Positions 9,022-17,512 are shown, counted from the stretch's first letter. The stretch: DNA of 64,000 bases from Polymorphobacter megasporae (GCF_018982885.2 NZ_CP081848.1:2418001-2482000); one strand, 5' to 3'. Translations and numbers: made by a program. Notes: generated by a model not told the origin, from the sequence alone.

Positions 9022-9660
9022 TTATGCGATACCGCAAAGTCGGCGGACAAAGGCGGCCACGCCGGGAGCGACGACCTCGGGTGCCTCCTCCGGAGTATAA
9101 TGGTTTCAGGCCACCGGAATTTCCTCCTGGTTGGCGAAGGTCCTTCAAAAAGCGACTTGGTCCGGATTGCTATCGAGGATGCCCGGCGTTGCATGAAAAT
9201 AAAGCTTGGGCACCGGGCTTGCCGCCAACCATCGCGAAGAGGCCATGACCGCCTCGGCCACGTCCGCCGGGTCGCCTGAAATGGGAAGCTGGCGCGGCCA
9301 GCTCAACGTCGGCCGCCGGTTCTCGCCCGGGATCAGGAAGGGGCGGCGGTACTCCGCTTTGACCGCGTCGGACAGCGGACGCTCAATGCTTCCGAAGAGA
9401 ACCTGCTCGACATAGGCATTTTGCTGCAGGACCATCGCGTCGCCAGCGGACGACCGCATTGCCTCGAACGCAGGTCGCATGGATTCGTTGAAGTCACTCC
9501 AATCGAGCGGCATCACGATCGACTCCATATAGGCGATGCCCTGCACTCGGTCGGATTGCTTGCTCGCATAGTCGAAGGCGAGCGCCGAGCCCCAATCGTG
9601 GACAACGAAGATAAGGTTGTGGCCAAGATTGCACCGCTCGTGGACGATTTGGAGGTTCGC
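9022..9660 (-). pseudogene. Haloalkane dehalogenase (alpha/beta hydrolase), 5'-truncated and decayed
   Basis: Minus-strand remains of a haloalkane dehalogenase of the LinB/DhaA type. The intact stretch (about 9640 down to 9145) contains the nucleophile motif VVHDWGSALAFDYASK, then GIAYMESIVMPLDWSDF, YRRPFLIPGENRRPTLSWPR and a C-terminal barrel segment. A frameshift near 9145 moves the homology into another frame (TFANQEEIPVA, then a stop, then PEEAPEVVAPGVAAFVRRL) ending at TAA 9022-9024. The N-terminal third upstream of HDWG is absent and replaced by sequence belonging to a TetR gene on the other strand. Non-functional. Confidence 0.75.
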
Positions 9661-9679
9661 CGGTTCGTGCAGGACCCCC

Positions 9680-9924
9680 GTGGCCGCTGCAACAGCGCTC
9701 GTGGAGCGCCGTTTCTGCGACGCGATCGACGCAGGAGAAGTCCCGTCTGACTTCCTGTTGCCGCGCGCGCGATCCAGGTTCTCGACCTTGGCCGCGGTCT
9801 GACGACGCGTGCGTAGTTGGGCACGCAGCGCAAAATGCTCCTGAAGGACGCCGAGCAAGCGGCGGACCTGGTGCTTCTCCCAATGCATGAGAGGGCCATG
9901 CCAGACAGCCAAAACGGAATATGA
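9680..9924 (+). pseudogene. TetR-family regulator, C-terminal remnant
   Basis: Plus-strand codons encode ALVERRFCDAIDAGEVPSDF, then after a frameshift IQVLDLGRGLTTRA, an in-frame TAG, and LGTQRKMLLKDAEQAADLVL up to TGA at 9922-9924. This is the typical C-terminal ligand-domain end of TetR/AcrR regulators in alphaproteobacteria. No HTH is present. It abuts the truncated dehalogenase on the opposite strand, so an ancient deletion or inversion joined two gene ends. The rest, up to 10238, shows no recognisable gene. Confidence 0.6.
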
Positions 9925-10238
9925 GTGAGCGACCGGTTTCGCGAAGCGGCAAGGGTCACATGAGTGGCCGCATTTAGGTCTCGCTTCCGTCAAGCGGTCC
10001 GGTGGGGCGAACCAAGTTCGCCGCCAGCGCATGGATTGCCTATTGAAAGCCGGACTTTGGATCTTCTCGACGAAGCTTCAGCTTTGACGAGGTCCACTTT
10101 TGCTATCTGGTCGTGTATAAGCCACCAGTCTGCGATCAACCTCAATCCGAAATGCGGGACAGGTGAACGAACGGCTGTTTCTGAAAAGCGGCCGCGACTC
10201 GCCGAGCGTCCGACTTTCAGTCCTCTCATTGTAAGTCT

Positions 10239-10269
10239 CTGCGGGCGGCGTGCCTCACGCCGCCCGCAG
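10239..10269 (-). terminator. Strong hairpin after the PEP-CTERM gene
   Basis: A 14-bp perfect inverted repeat (CTGCGGGCGGCGTG, 3-nt loop, CACGCCGCCCGCAG) sits 10 bases beyond the stop of the minus-strand PEP-CTERM gene. Only a short T-containing tail follows, but the stem is very stable, so it is the likely transcript end. Confidence 0.7.
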
Positions 10270-10278
10270 TACGGGTAT

Positions 10279-10887
10279 TTAGGTCGCCAAATGCAACGGA
10301 ACGGTTGAACGCCGGGCGCGGATCGCAAGGCCAGTCGCGGTGAAACCAATGATCAACATTCCCCAAGTGGCGGGCTCGGGAACGGCGAGCACGCTTTCGC
10401 CGATGGTGAGTGACGCGGTCGGTGGGCCGCCCAGGAAACGTATGTCGCCCGTGCCAACGAATGTCCCCCTCGCGTGGGCGAACTTCCCGCTTCCCCCAGT
10501 GACAAGGAAGCTCTGCACGTTATCGATTACGCTGGCGACGCCCGAGTTCGACAGGACCCCGGAATAGGTCCCGAACAACGACCCGCCGTTGGTGAAGCTG
10601 TAGGTAAAGCGGCCATCGTAGTAGGGCGTGTCGGCTGCGCCCACAGCGATCGGAGGACCGCTATCGAGGCAGTGGGACTGGACGGAGGTGAAGGCGCCGA
10701 GGTTCGATGAGCCGGTCGCATAGAAGGGACCGTGGTTGCCGATATTGACCGTCAGTGAGGGACAGCGGCCACCGGATGCAGCCGGAGGGTTCGTGTTGGC
10801 GAAGCTGCCGCTGAATATCAGACTGCCCGCCGACAGCGGCGATGCAAACGCTACGGTCAAGGTTGCGAGAAGGACAGGAATCTTCAC
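10279..10887 (-). CDS. PEPxxWA-CTERM sorting domain protein (secreted/surface)
   Basis: 202 residues: signal peptide (MKIPVLLATLTVAFASPLSA), a beta-rich body with two cysteines (RCPSL, SHCLDS), and a C-terminal sorting signal made of VPEPATWGMLIIGFTATGL plus a basic end (RARRS). Family knowledge: such proteins are processed by an exosortase and delivered to the envelope or exopolysaccharide matrix. Here the motif is PEPATWG rather than PEPATWA, a mild variant. The gene is divergent from a CadC-like regulator across a short intergenic region that carries a tandem 11-bp repeat. No sigma-54 motif is visible upstream, unlike the other two PEP-CTERM genes in the window. Confidence 0.85.
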   Translation of the reverse strand: MKIPVLLATLTVAFASPLSAGSLIFSGSFANTNPPAASGGRCPSLTVNIGNHGPFYATGSSNLGAFTSVQSHCLDSGPPIAVGAADTPYYDGRFTYSFTNGGSLFGTYSGVLSNSGVASVIDNVQSFLVTGGSGKFAHARGTFVGTGDIRFLGGPPTASLTIGESVLAVPEPATWGMLIIGFTATGLAIRARRSTVPLHLAT

Positions 10888-10969
10888 GATGGGTTCTCCG
10901 GTGACACGGGGCTGCTGCCCGCGCTTCTCGGTTGCCTCGACGGTGGCCGAGGCGATAGGACGCCTTGGC

Positions 10970-10991
10970 GACTTTTTGCCGACTTTTTGCC
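10970..10991. promoter_or_regulatory. Tandem 11-bp direct repeat between divergent PEP-CTERM and CadC-like genes
   Basis: The unit GACTTTTTGCC occurs twice back to back (10970-10980 and 10981-10991). On the minus strand it reads as TCGGCAAAAAG repeats followed by a weaker third copy (TCGCCAAGGCG). OmpR/PhoB-type winged helices bind tandem repeats of about 10-11 bp, and the neighbouring regulator at 11017 carries such a domain, so this is a candidate operator. Inference from spacing and position. Confidence 0.5.
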
Positions 10992-11016
10992 GACCATCCG
11001 GGAGAGGCCGACGGCG

Positions 11017-12597
11017 ATGATCGATCTGGCCCGCTCTTCTGATTTCGCGCTCGGCCCGATCGCGGTCCGACCGTCGTCGCGTGAGCTGGTAGGGGCTGCC
11101 GGCGCAGTCATGGTCGAGCCGAAGGTAATGCGGGTACTGATCGCACTATCGCAAGCAGACGGCCGCGTCGTGCCGCGTGACGACCTCGTCAATAGCTGCT
11201 GGGATGGCCGCATCGTGGGGGACGACGCGGTCAATCGCGTCATCGGCAAGCTGCGCCGCGTCGCCGAGGAGGTCGGCGGCGGAGCCTTCAGGATCGAAAC
11301 GGTCGCTCGCACCGGCCACCGCCTGATCTGCGAGCAGCCAAAGATACCCGCGGCCGTCGCAGAGGCACTCCCCGCCGCCCATCAGCGCCGGATAAGGCTG
11401 CCGGTGGTGATATGTGCCGCCGTGCTCCTGGTGATTTGCACGTTCGCGTGGTTTTACGCCGATCGCCCCAAAACCCCCGCGGCTGTGGTCCATCAGGGTC
11501 TGCCGGCCGCGGTCACCGACCTCGAGACGCGAGGCCTCGCATCGATGTTCGAGAACGCGCCCGATCGGACGGCAGAGGGCGTCGACTACCTGCGCCAAGC
11601 GACCGTGCTTGCACCACGCGCGGCACCGGTCTGGGGATCGCTGGCGATGAGCTACGTCCTCAGCCTCGGCTGGGCACCTCCAGAGGAGCGCGCCGCGGTC
11701 GTCGCCAGGGTGCGAAGCGCCGCGAATCGTGCTCTCGGGCTCGATCCGCGAGAAGCTCGGTCGGCGGCGGCGCTGGTGAGTGTTCAGCCGACGTTTGGCC
11801 AGTGGTCCTCGAAGGACGCGGCGCTCGGCGCTGCCTCATCGCGAGCGTATCCCGATTTCGGTCCGCTTGCCTATCAACGGGTGCAGTTTCTGATGGCTAC
11901 CGGCCAAAACCGCGCGGCGCTGGCGGCGATGCGTCCGATCATTGCAACATCGCCACTGGTTCCGTGGGTGCGGGCTGCATACATCGACCTTGTCGCTGCA
12001 AACGGTCGGCTGGAGGATGCCGATCGGGCTGCGGAGGAGGCAGGTCGGATCTGGCCACGGGATCGACTGATCTGGTTCACGCGGTTCGACCTCGCGATGT
12101 TCAATGGGCAACCCGAAAAGGCGCTAGCGCTGGCGGCTGACCGGTCGGGCTGGCCGAAGCAGACGAGTGCCGACGAAATCGAGCTCGCGGTGAAGACCGC
12201 GAAGGCATTGCAGAGTCGTGGCGACGACACGGCTCGTCTGTTGCAGACCCTCGTAACTGTTGCCCCGCACGGGCAGGTCGAAGCCGAGCGCGCGATTCGA
12301 GCAGCCGCCGCGTTGGGTCGACCGGATCTCGCGCTCGCCGTGGCGCGGCGCTTATTGACACACCGGCTTCTGGCCAATCCGCGCCGGACGGTGATCCCGT
12401 ATATTGGTTTGCCGGCGAACACGGAGGTGCCGACTGCAACCCTGTTTTTGTCACCCGCCATTTCTTTAGCGCCCCAGCCAGGATTTCTTGATCTGATGCG
12501 GGACGTCGGACTTGTCGCGTACTGGCACCATGCTCGTCCGCCGGATTTCTGCTTCGACGAGCCATTGCGTACCTTGTGTCGCCGGGCGGGCATGTAG
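11017..12597 (+). CDS. CadC-like membrane regulator: OmpR-type winged helix, TM segment and TPR-like C-terminus
   Basis: 526 residues from the ATG at 11017, which has GGAGAGG nine bases upstream; a TTG 30 bases earlier is less likely. Residues 10-105 form an OmpR/PhoB-type DNA-binding domain (FALGPIAVRPSSRELVG, VMRVLIALSQADGRVVPRDD, VIGKLRRVAEEVGGGAFRIE). A single TM helix follows near residues 125-143 (LPVVICAAVLLVICTFAWFY). The large C-terminal part is an alpha-helical repeat region of TPR type, exposed to the periplasm. There is no phospho-acceptor domain, so signals are sensed across the membrane as in CadC/ToxR. Likely target: the divergent PEP-CTERM gene and itself. Confidence 0.85.
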   Translation: MIDLARSSDFALGPIAVRPSSRELVGAAGAVMVEPKVMRVLIALSQADGRVVPRDDLVNSCWDGRIVGDDAVNRVIGKLRRVAEEVGGGAFRIETVARTGHRLICEQPKIPAAVAEALPAAHQRRIRLPVVICAAVLLVICTFAWFYADRPKTPAAVVHQGLPAAVTDLETRGLASMFENAPDRTAEGVDYLRQATVLAPRAAPVWGSLAMSYVLSLGWAPPEERAAVVARVRSAANRALGLDPREARSAAALVSVQPTFGQWSSKDAALGAASSRAYPDFGPLAYQRVQFLMATGQNRAALAAMRPIIATSPLVPWVRAAYIDLVAANGRLEDADRAAEEAGRIWPRDRLIWFTRFDLAMFNGQPEKALALAADRSGWPKQTSADEIELAVKTAKALQSRGDDTARLLQTLVTVAPHGQVEAERAIRAAAALGRPDLALAVARRLLTHRLLANPRRTVIPYIGLPANTEVPTATLFLSPAISLAPQPGFLDLMRDVGLVAYWHHARPPDFCFDEPLRTLCRRAGM

Positions 12598-13046
12598 CCG
12601 CCTGACGAAACCACTGGAGGCAGTCGAAAAGCTCATAGCAATCATCGCGAGATGAAGATGAAGAGGGAACTGCTACGGGTAGCGGTTTGAGCCATCTGAA
12701 TGGTTCGAATTAGGTCTTCTCGCCGCACAGAGGTGGCTAAACAAAGGTCCGCTTAATTGCGTTGGACGCCCGAAAGCGGATGAACCACTTACGGCCCCCT
12801 CGCTGTCGCCGGGAGGGAGCCGCGGGAGCGACGACGGAGTGAGGAGCGGACGGCCAGGTTTCCAGCACGATAACAATGTTGCGGCACTGGCCGTTAGATT
12901 GTCCGCGACGGAGGTGGAAAGGGCGCCCTGAGTGTCAGGTTACGGGCTTCTGCTGCCGAAAGCCGCGGCTCAATTTGCCTAATAGAAAGTCTCTGCTTCA
13001 CGCATTAATCGTCGCAAATCCGCCGCATTTGGTGTGGTAGTAATTC
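12598..13046. other. Gene-free stretch with one copy of a dispersed repeat
   Basis: No supported coding region. It contains a degenerate 60-bp repeat copy at about 12738-12802 (see repeat entries). Composition becomes AT-richer toward 13046, consistent with acquired DNA around the following SMR gene. Confidence 0.6.
12738..12802 (+). repeat. Dispersed repeat, copy A
   Basis: Shares the core ACAAAGGTCCGCTTA and a CGCCCGAAAGCGG block with copies at 13534 and 25745. It is the most diverged of the three and seems to have a small internal insertion. Intergenic. Confidence 0.45.
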
Positions 13047-13379
13047 TTTCGTGAATATGTCATACTAGCAATCGCTATTGTCGCCGAAGTTTGTGCTACG
13101 ACTGCTATAAAACAGTCGAATGGTTTCACTCGTATGCCTTGGATATCTATCGCTGTTATCGGCTATGGTATTGCCCTCTACTTATTTTCGCTAACACTTA
13201 GGACGATTCCAACCGGGACTGCATACGCTATCTGGTCAGGCGTCGGCATCGTCCTGATTTCTGTCGCTGCATGGATATTTTATGATCAGAAGCTCGATGC
13301 TGCTACTTTTATTGGTATGGGCCTGATTATTGCCGGCGTCATTGTAATTAACGCTTTTTCGAACGCATCTGCGCACTGA
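13047..13379 (+). pseudogene. SMR-family (EmrE-like) multidrug efflux protein, canonical start codon missing
   Basis: Homology to EmrE-type small multidrug transporters runs through the whole frame from 13047: VILAIAIVAEVCATTAIKQS, NGFTRMPW, then TM2-TM4 (IPTGTAYAIWSGVGIVLISV, FIGMGLIIAGVIVINAFS). The essential TM1 glutamate (Glu14 in EmrE) is codon 13086. However, between the in-frame TAA at 13041 and this glutamate there is no ATG, GTG or TTG. The first usable ATG, 13134, would remove TM1 and the glutamate, leaving an 81-residue inactive product. Either a start codon or a few bases were lost, or a rare start (ATT/ATA) is used. The region is AT-richer than its neighbours, suggesting transfer. 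Confidence 0.75.
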
Positions 13380-13533
13380 AAGATGGCGGCTTAACTCCTA
13401 CCTTAAGCCTGTTGATAGTGGATCCGGACGCCGCAGATTGTCTTCCAACCAGATTAACAAATGGCTGAAGTTGCGAAGAAGCTAAGGGCGGTGGGATGGC
13501 CAGGTGTGGATCTTCTGGGCATCTAAACATAGT

Positions 13534-13590
13534 TGAACAAAGGTCTGCTTACCGCGTCCGGTCTCCCGAAAATGATCAGGCATCTAAATC
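13534..13590 (+). repeat. Dispersed repeat, copy B
   Basis: GAACAAAGGTCTGCTTAC, then CGGTCTCCCGAAAATGATCA followed by GGCATCTAAA. Aligns without gaps to copy C at 25745, at roughly 70 percent by eye. Intergenic, between the SMR remnant and the dipeptidase gene. Confidence 0.5.
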
Positions 13591-13623
13591 TCCGTAGAGG
13601 CAAGAAGCGCGCCTGGACAATCA

Positions 13624-14724
13624 TCAGGCTGGCATCCAGCTCCGTTCGAACGCGGCCACCCAGTTGCTCCCCAATATCTTTTCGATCACGCGCGCCGATA
13701 GACCCTTAGCCGTCAGGGCGTCTGCGATCACCTCCGCACGACGCGACGTGTTCATGCCGATAACGAAGGGCGGACGTTCCTCTCCAAGGGCTCCGATACC
13801 GCGCACCTTGCGATCGGCGACGACTTGCAAATAGCCGCGCATGTTCTCGGGCGAAGTGTCGAAGCCCGCGAACATCGCATCGCTGCCGATCCCGACGTGA
13901 TCCTCGCCGCACACATTCAGCGCGTGAAGCAGGTGGCCGATATAGTCGGTAACCGTTGGCTGACGATTGAGTGGTGCCAGAAAGGGCAGGTCATAGATGC
14001 CAACGACGCCGCCTTTTTCGGCAACGCCGCGCAAAAGTTCGTCGGGCTTGTTGCGTGGATGAGAATTAACCGCGGCGCAGCCGGCATGCGATATAATCGG
14101 AGATGACCGCGAAGCCACGAGAACATCCATCGTCGTCCTGGCATCAGAATGGCTCAGGTCGATCGTGACGCCCAGCTTGTTCATTCGATCGACCGCGCTG
14201 CGACCGAGGTCGGTCAGCCCGGTGCTGGAGACTGCCGGCGTCATCGCGCCCGAGGCAAATACCGAAGCCTGATTGTAGCTCAGCTGCATGACCCGCACGC
14301 CAAGCGAGCGGAAATGGTCGATGCTGGCGACCTTGCCATCGAGTTGTCCGACGTTTTCGAAGGAGAAGATGATGCCGAGCTTGCTCAACTCCTTGCAGCG
14401 GCGGATGTCCGCCACTTCCTGAATCTGTGCTAGAAGCGCGCCATTGCTGGCGATCGCCGATCTGAAGTCGCGGATCATCTCGTTAGCGCTGTCGAAGGTG
14501 TCCGACCCGTCAACATCCGCCTTCACGGCGGTAAGTCCCGAACTCTTGATGGCGATCACCGCTTCGGCTGATAGCGCGCCGACGCCTTCGATCGGCGGCA
14601 CGAGATTACCGTCGATCACGACCGCCCTGTTATAAAGGTCCGCGGTGTTGGCCCGCGGATGGGAGAGAGCGGGTTCGGCTAATCCAGCGATGCCGATGGC
14701 CACGAATGTTCGGCGGTCGATCAT
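13624..14724 (-). CDS. M19-family (renal dipeptidase-like) peptidase, exported, atypical metal site
   Basis: 366 residues with a Tat-like or Sec signal (MIDRRTFVAIGIAGLAEPAL), so probably periplasmic. The peptidase M19 barrel shows FSFENVGQLDG (bridging-glutamate position), VTIDLSHSDARTTMDVL and PIISHAGCAAVNSHPRN (two metal or substrate histidines and the HPRN arginine), and VGIGSDAMFAGF (aspartate). The first metal motif, normally DGHNDxP, reads DGNLVPP, so the His-x-Asp pair is absent. This either leaves a single-metal enzyme or a changed activity. It is next to an OprB porin remnant and a TonB receptor. Family call firm; dipeptidase activity uncertain. Confidence 0.85.
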   Translation of the reverse strand: MIDRRTFVAIGIAGLAEPALSHPRANTADLYNRAVVIDGNLVPPIEGVGALSAEAVIAIKSSGLTAVKADVDGSDTFDSANEMIRDFRSAIASNGALLAQIQEVADIRRCKELSKLGIIFSFENVGQLDGKVASIDHFRSLGVRVMQLSYNQASVFASGAMTPAVSSTGLTDLGRSAVDRMNKLGVTIDLSHSDARTTMDVLVASRSSPIISHAGCAAVNSHPRNKPDELLRGVAEKGGVVGIYDLPFLAPLNRQPTVTDYIGHLLHALNVCGEDHVGIGSDAMFAGFDTSPENMRGYLQVVADRKVRGIGALGEERPPFVIGMNTSRRAEVIADALTAKGLSARVIEKILGSNWVAAFERSWMPA

Positions 14725-14789
14725 GCTGTTCCCACTTCCACTCGAGCAGCCATGGGCGTCGGCAGGACTCCGGGCAAACGATCATTTCG

Positions 14790-15008
14790 ATGGTGAGATG
14801 CGAGCCGGTCGCGACAGGCGCCGGTGCTAAAGCGATCGCCGGAAGCGCGGTGCAATCGAATGAACAGATGTGGGAACTCAACTACGGTGTCCAGGCGACC
14901 TCGTGGCTGCTGGTTCGTCCCGGCATCCAGTATGTCATCCGCCCCGGGGGCTTTTCCAATCGACCCGACGCAGTCGTCTTTGCAGGGCATTTACAAACGG
15001 TGTTCTAA
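14790..15008 (+). pseudogene. OprB-family carbohydrate porin, C-terminal remnant
   Basis: The frame ending at TAA 15006-15008 encodes NEQMWELNYGVQATSWLLVR followed by PGIQYVIRPGGFSNRPDAVV. This is the last two or three beta strands of an OprB-type porin (ELNY.aq...W...rP..QYV..PGG...). Everything upstream is missing and no start is present, so it is a leftover. The exact 5' limit of homology is uncertain. Confidence 0.6.
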
Positions 15009-15341
15009 CCGCTTGCGCCGCTTATAGGCGCACTTCTGCTGAGTGACGAACGACCGGTGGGCCCTGTTAGCGACCCGAAGCTGCCAAGCAGCTTCCGGTA
15101 CCGTTTTGGCCAAAAACAAGCACATTCATGAATGTCCGATCTTAGGAAGCGCTTTAACACTCGCGGATGTCGGATTGCGTGCCCTGTTTGAGAAGGTTCC
15201 AAGATGTGGAGAGAAAAGGGCTCGACATTGGGTGCTGGCAATCAGAGACCTCGACAGCTTCAATAATTCGGTCACTTGAAGACTGGAGACGGCGAGACTG
15301 TAATGCCATTGCCACTACACCTCCGTCATCGTCCAGACTGT
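15009..15341. other. Gene-free stretch between OprB remnant and TonB receptor
   Basis: No coding region or RNA gene recognised. It may contain the far 3' untranslated region of the TonB receptor gene on the minus strand. Confidence 0.5.
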
Positions 15342-17480
15342 TCAAAATGTCTTGCGAATGCCGCCAAAGAAGCCTCGGCGCTGACCGAACTGGGGAGCAC
15401 CGACGCCGACGCCCGAGCCGTCGCGGATCGCGTAGCTCTTGTCGCCGACATTGATGACATCGAACCGGACAGACAGGCCCTTGAGCACGCCTGGACCGTC
15501 GATCGCCTGCTCAATGCCCAGATTGACCTGGACGTACGAAGGCAGCTTCCCGCCGTTCGGCACTATGCCCGCCGCGTCGTCGGCGCGCAGGCCGTCTCCA
15601 TAAATGAAGTCGGCGGTCGGCGTAAGATGACCGATGCCGTCGTCAAACGCGTACGAAGCGCCCCCAGACGCCGTCCATCGTTGCGAATGATCGGTGTTGA
15701 TCGGATGGGTTGCGATATAGGCCAGCTCGTCGGGCGCGAAGAAGAACTGGCTCGAGACGATGTTGCGACCCTTCTCCTGCCCGCGGGTGGCATTGCCGTA
15801 GAGCGAGAGCGGTCCACTTTTGTACGCCGTCGTCAGCTCGATGCCCCATGCCCAGCCGCGCTCGTAGTTGAACGGCGACAACACGACCGCTTCGCCAAAC
15901 TGCCCTTCGTCGAGCAGGTTGCGCTTGATCTTGTAGTAGCCGTCCAATCCGACCGTCAGGCCCGGCAGGACGGTGTGGACGACGCCGGCATCGAAGTAGT
16001 GCTCGCGCTCGGCTTTGACGGCGTCGGCGGTCTGGATCTCGGATTGTTTGGTCGTGCCGTTGAAGATCGCGACAGTCGATGTCCCGATCAGTTCCTGTGG
16101 CGGGGGCGTAAAATCTCGTGCGTAACCGGCGTGGAATGTCGTTCCCTTGCTCGGCTCATAGACGAGGTTGATCCGCGGGCTGAGCTGGTTTTCGGTGGTG
16201 AAGGCGTGGACCGCGTCGAATCGCGCCCCGACATTGAGCGTGAGCTGAGGAGTGATCGACCATTCGTCCTGGAGGTAGACTCCGTAAAGCTGACCATTCT
16301 TCCGATCCGGCACGGTGACTGGGAAGGGCACGTCGCTCGCCTGATTGCCGTCGCCATCGGTCGATAGCACCAGGGACGTGACGCTCGACCGCGTGCGCTC
16401 GTTCTGGAAAAAGAAGCCGCCGCGTAGCGTGTGACGGTCGGACAGCTTGTAGCTGGCGTCGGTTTGGACACCATAGGCAAGGCTCGACAGCCGCGAGCGG
16501 TCGGAGAAACCATTGAAGATGATGTCGCCGTTCGATGGATCGGGGGTGAAGGTTGTCCTCGAATAGCGCGCGAACGGCGCGACCTGAACTGATAAGGCGT
16601 CAGCCGAGTACTGATACGCCAGCACGCCGTAATAGGTATATTCGTGCTGGTTCTGGTTCAGCAACGACGAATTGAAGTCCGATACGCGATTGACCGCGAA
16701 GGCGGGGTCCTGCCCCGGGTTGTTGGGGATCTGGAAGCGGCCGGTCGCGGCACCACCAAAGGCGCTCAATCGGCTGGTCTCCGACAGGATCTGAGAGACA
16801 TAGGCAAAGCCGCGGAACTGGTCGGTACGGTCGTGGATCGCGTCGCGAGTCGAAGTCGGGTTCTCGATGCCGAGGTCGTTCTTGAGATAGCTGGCGCTGG
16901 CGAAATAATTGAAGCCGCCGCTCGACCCCTTGATCGACGCGCTCGGCTCGATCGTGCCGCGGCTACCGCCGTAGAAGCCCACATCACCGCCATTGTCGAA
17001 AGCGCCGGTCTGCGTCGTGATGTTGATCACGCCCGACGTCCGGTAGCCATATTGTGCCGGCAAAGTGCCGGTCAGCAGCGAGATCGAATCGGCGAGCCTG
17101 ATATCGATAGTCTGGCCGAAGCCGGTGATGCTCTCGGGAACGATGACGCCGTTGATGCGGTATTGGACGTTGGCGTGTTCGTTGCGAACGTGCAGCTGGC
17201 CATAGCTATCCTGCACGACGCCGGGTGCCTGGAGGAGCAGACCCGTCAGGCTGCGATCCTGTCCCTGCGGCTGCGTAACGATTGCTGCGCGGTCGAACGT
17301 ATACTTGCTCGCGCCTAGGCTCGGCAGGATCGCATCGCGTGCGTTGTCTAGCCGCTTGGCCGTGATGACGATATCACCTGTCGAAGACCCGTCGACCGCC
17401 GCAATATCTTCGGCAGCAGCGATTGTTGGCAACACTAGCGAAGCCGCCAGCAGGGAGGCCTTCAGCGCGACAAGACCCAT
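15342..17480 (-). CDS. TonB-dependent outer-membrane receptor
   Basis: 712 residues, complete: signal peptide (ALKASLLAASLVLPTIAAAE), a short TonB-box-like segment (GDIVITAKR), plug domain (LLLQAPGVVQDSYGQLHVRN, YRINGVIVPESITGFGQTID, YGYRTSGVINITTQTGA) and a 22-strand barrel ending in aromatic FGGIRKTF, the outer-membrane insertion signal. It imports a ligand by TonB energy; the ligand is not identifiable from sequence. A 13-bp palindrome lies 20 bases before the start codon, and an IS66 element has inserted about 200 bp upstream, so its promoter region may have been altered. Confidence 0.93.
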   Translation of the reverse strand: MGLVALKASLLAASLVLPTIAAAEDIAAVDGSSTGDIVITAKRLDNARDAILPSLGASKYTFDRAAIVTQPQGQDRSLTGLLLQAPGVVQDSYGQLHVRNEHANVQYRINGVIVPESITGFGQTIDIRLADSISLLTGTLPAQYGYRTSGVINITTQTGAFDNGGDVGFYGGSRGTIEPSASIKGSSGGFNYFASASYLKNDLGIENPTSTRDAIHDRTDQFRGFAYVSQILSETSRLSAFGGAATGRFQIPNNPGQDPAFAVNRVSDFNSSLLNQNQHEYTYYGVLAYQYSADALSVQVAPFARYSRTTFTPDPSNGDIIFNGFSDRSRLSSLAYGVQTDASYKLSDRHTLRGGFFFQNERTRSSVTSLVLSTDGDGNQASDVPFPVTVPDRKNGQLYGVYLQDEWSITPQLTLNVGARFDAVHAFTTENQLSPRINLVYEPSKGTTFHAGYARDFTPPPQELIGTSTVAIFNGTTKQSEIQTADAVKAEREHYFDAGVVHTVLPGLTVGLDGYYKIKRNLLDEGQFGEAVVLSPFNYERGWAWGIELTTAYKSGPLSLYGNATRGQEKGRNIVSSQFFFAPDELAYIATHPINTDHSQRWTASGGASYAFDDGIGHLTPTADFIYGDGLRADDAAGIVPNGGKLPSYVQVNLGIEQAIDGPGVLKGLSVRFDVINVGDKSYAIRDGSGVGVGAPQFGQRRGFFGGIRKTF

Positions 17481-17499
17481 AAAGCAACTCCCATGAGAC

Positions 17500-17512
17500 G
17501 GTATATCATACC
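17500..17512 (-). promoter_or_regulatory. Palindrome upstream of the TonB receptor
   Basis: GGTATATCATACC, an inverted GGTAT/ATACC with a 3-base spacer, lies 20 bases before the receptor ATG. The GGTAT-ATACC halves resemble GntR-type operators. A regulatory role is a guess based on symmetry and position. Confidence 0.35.
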
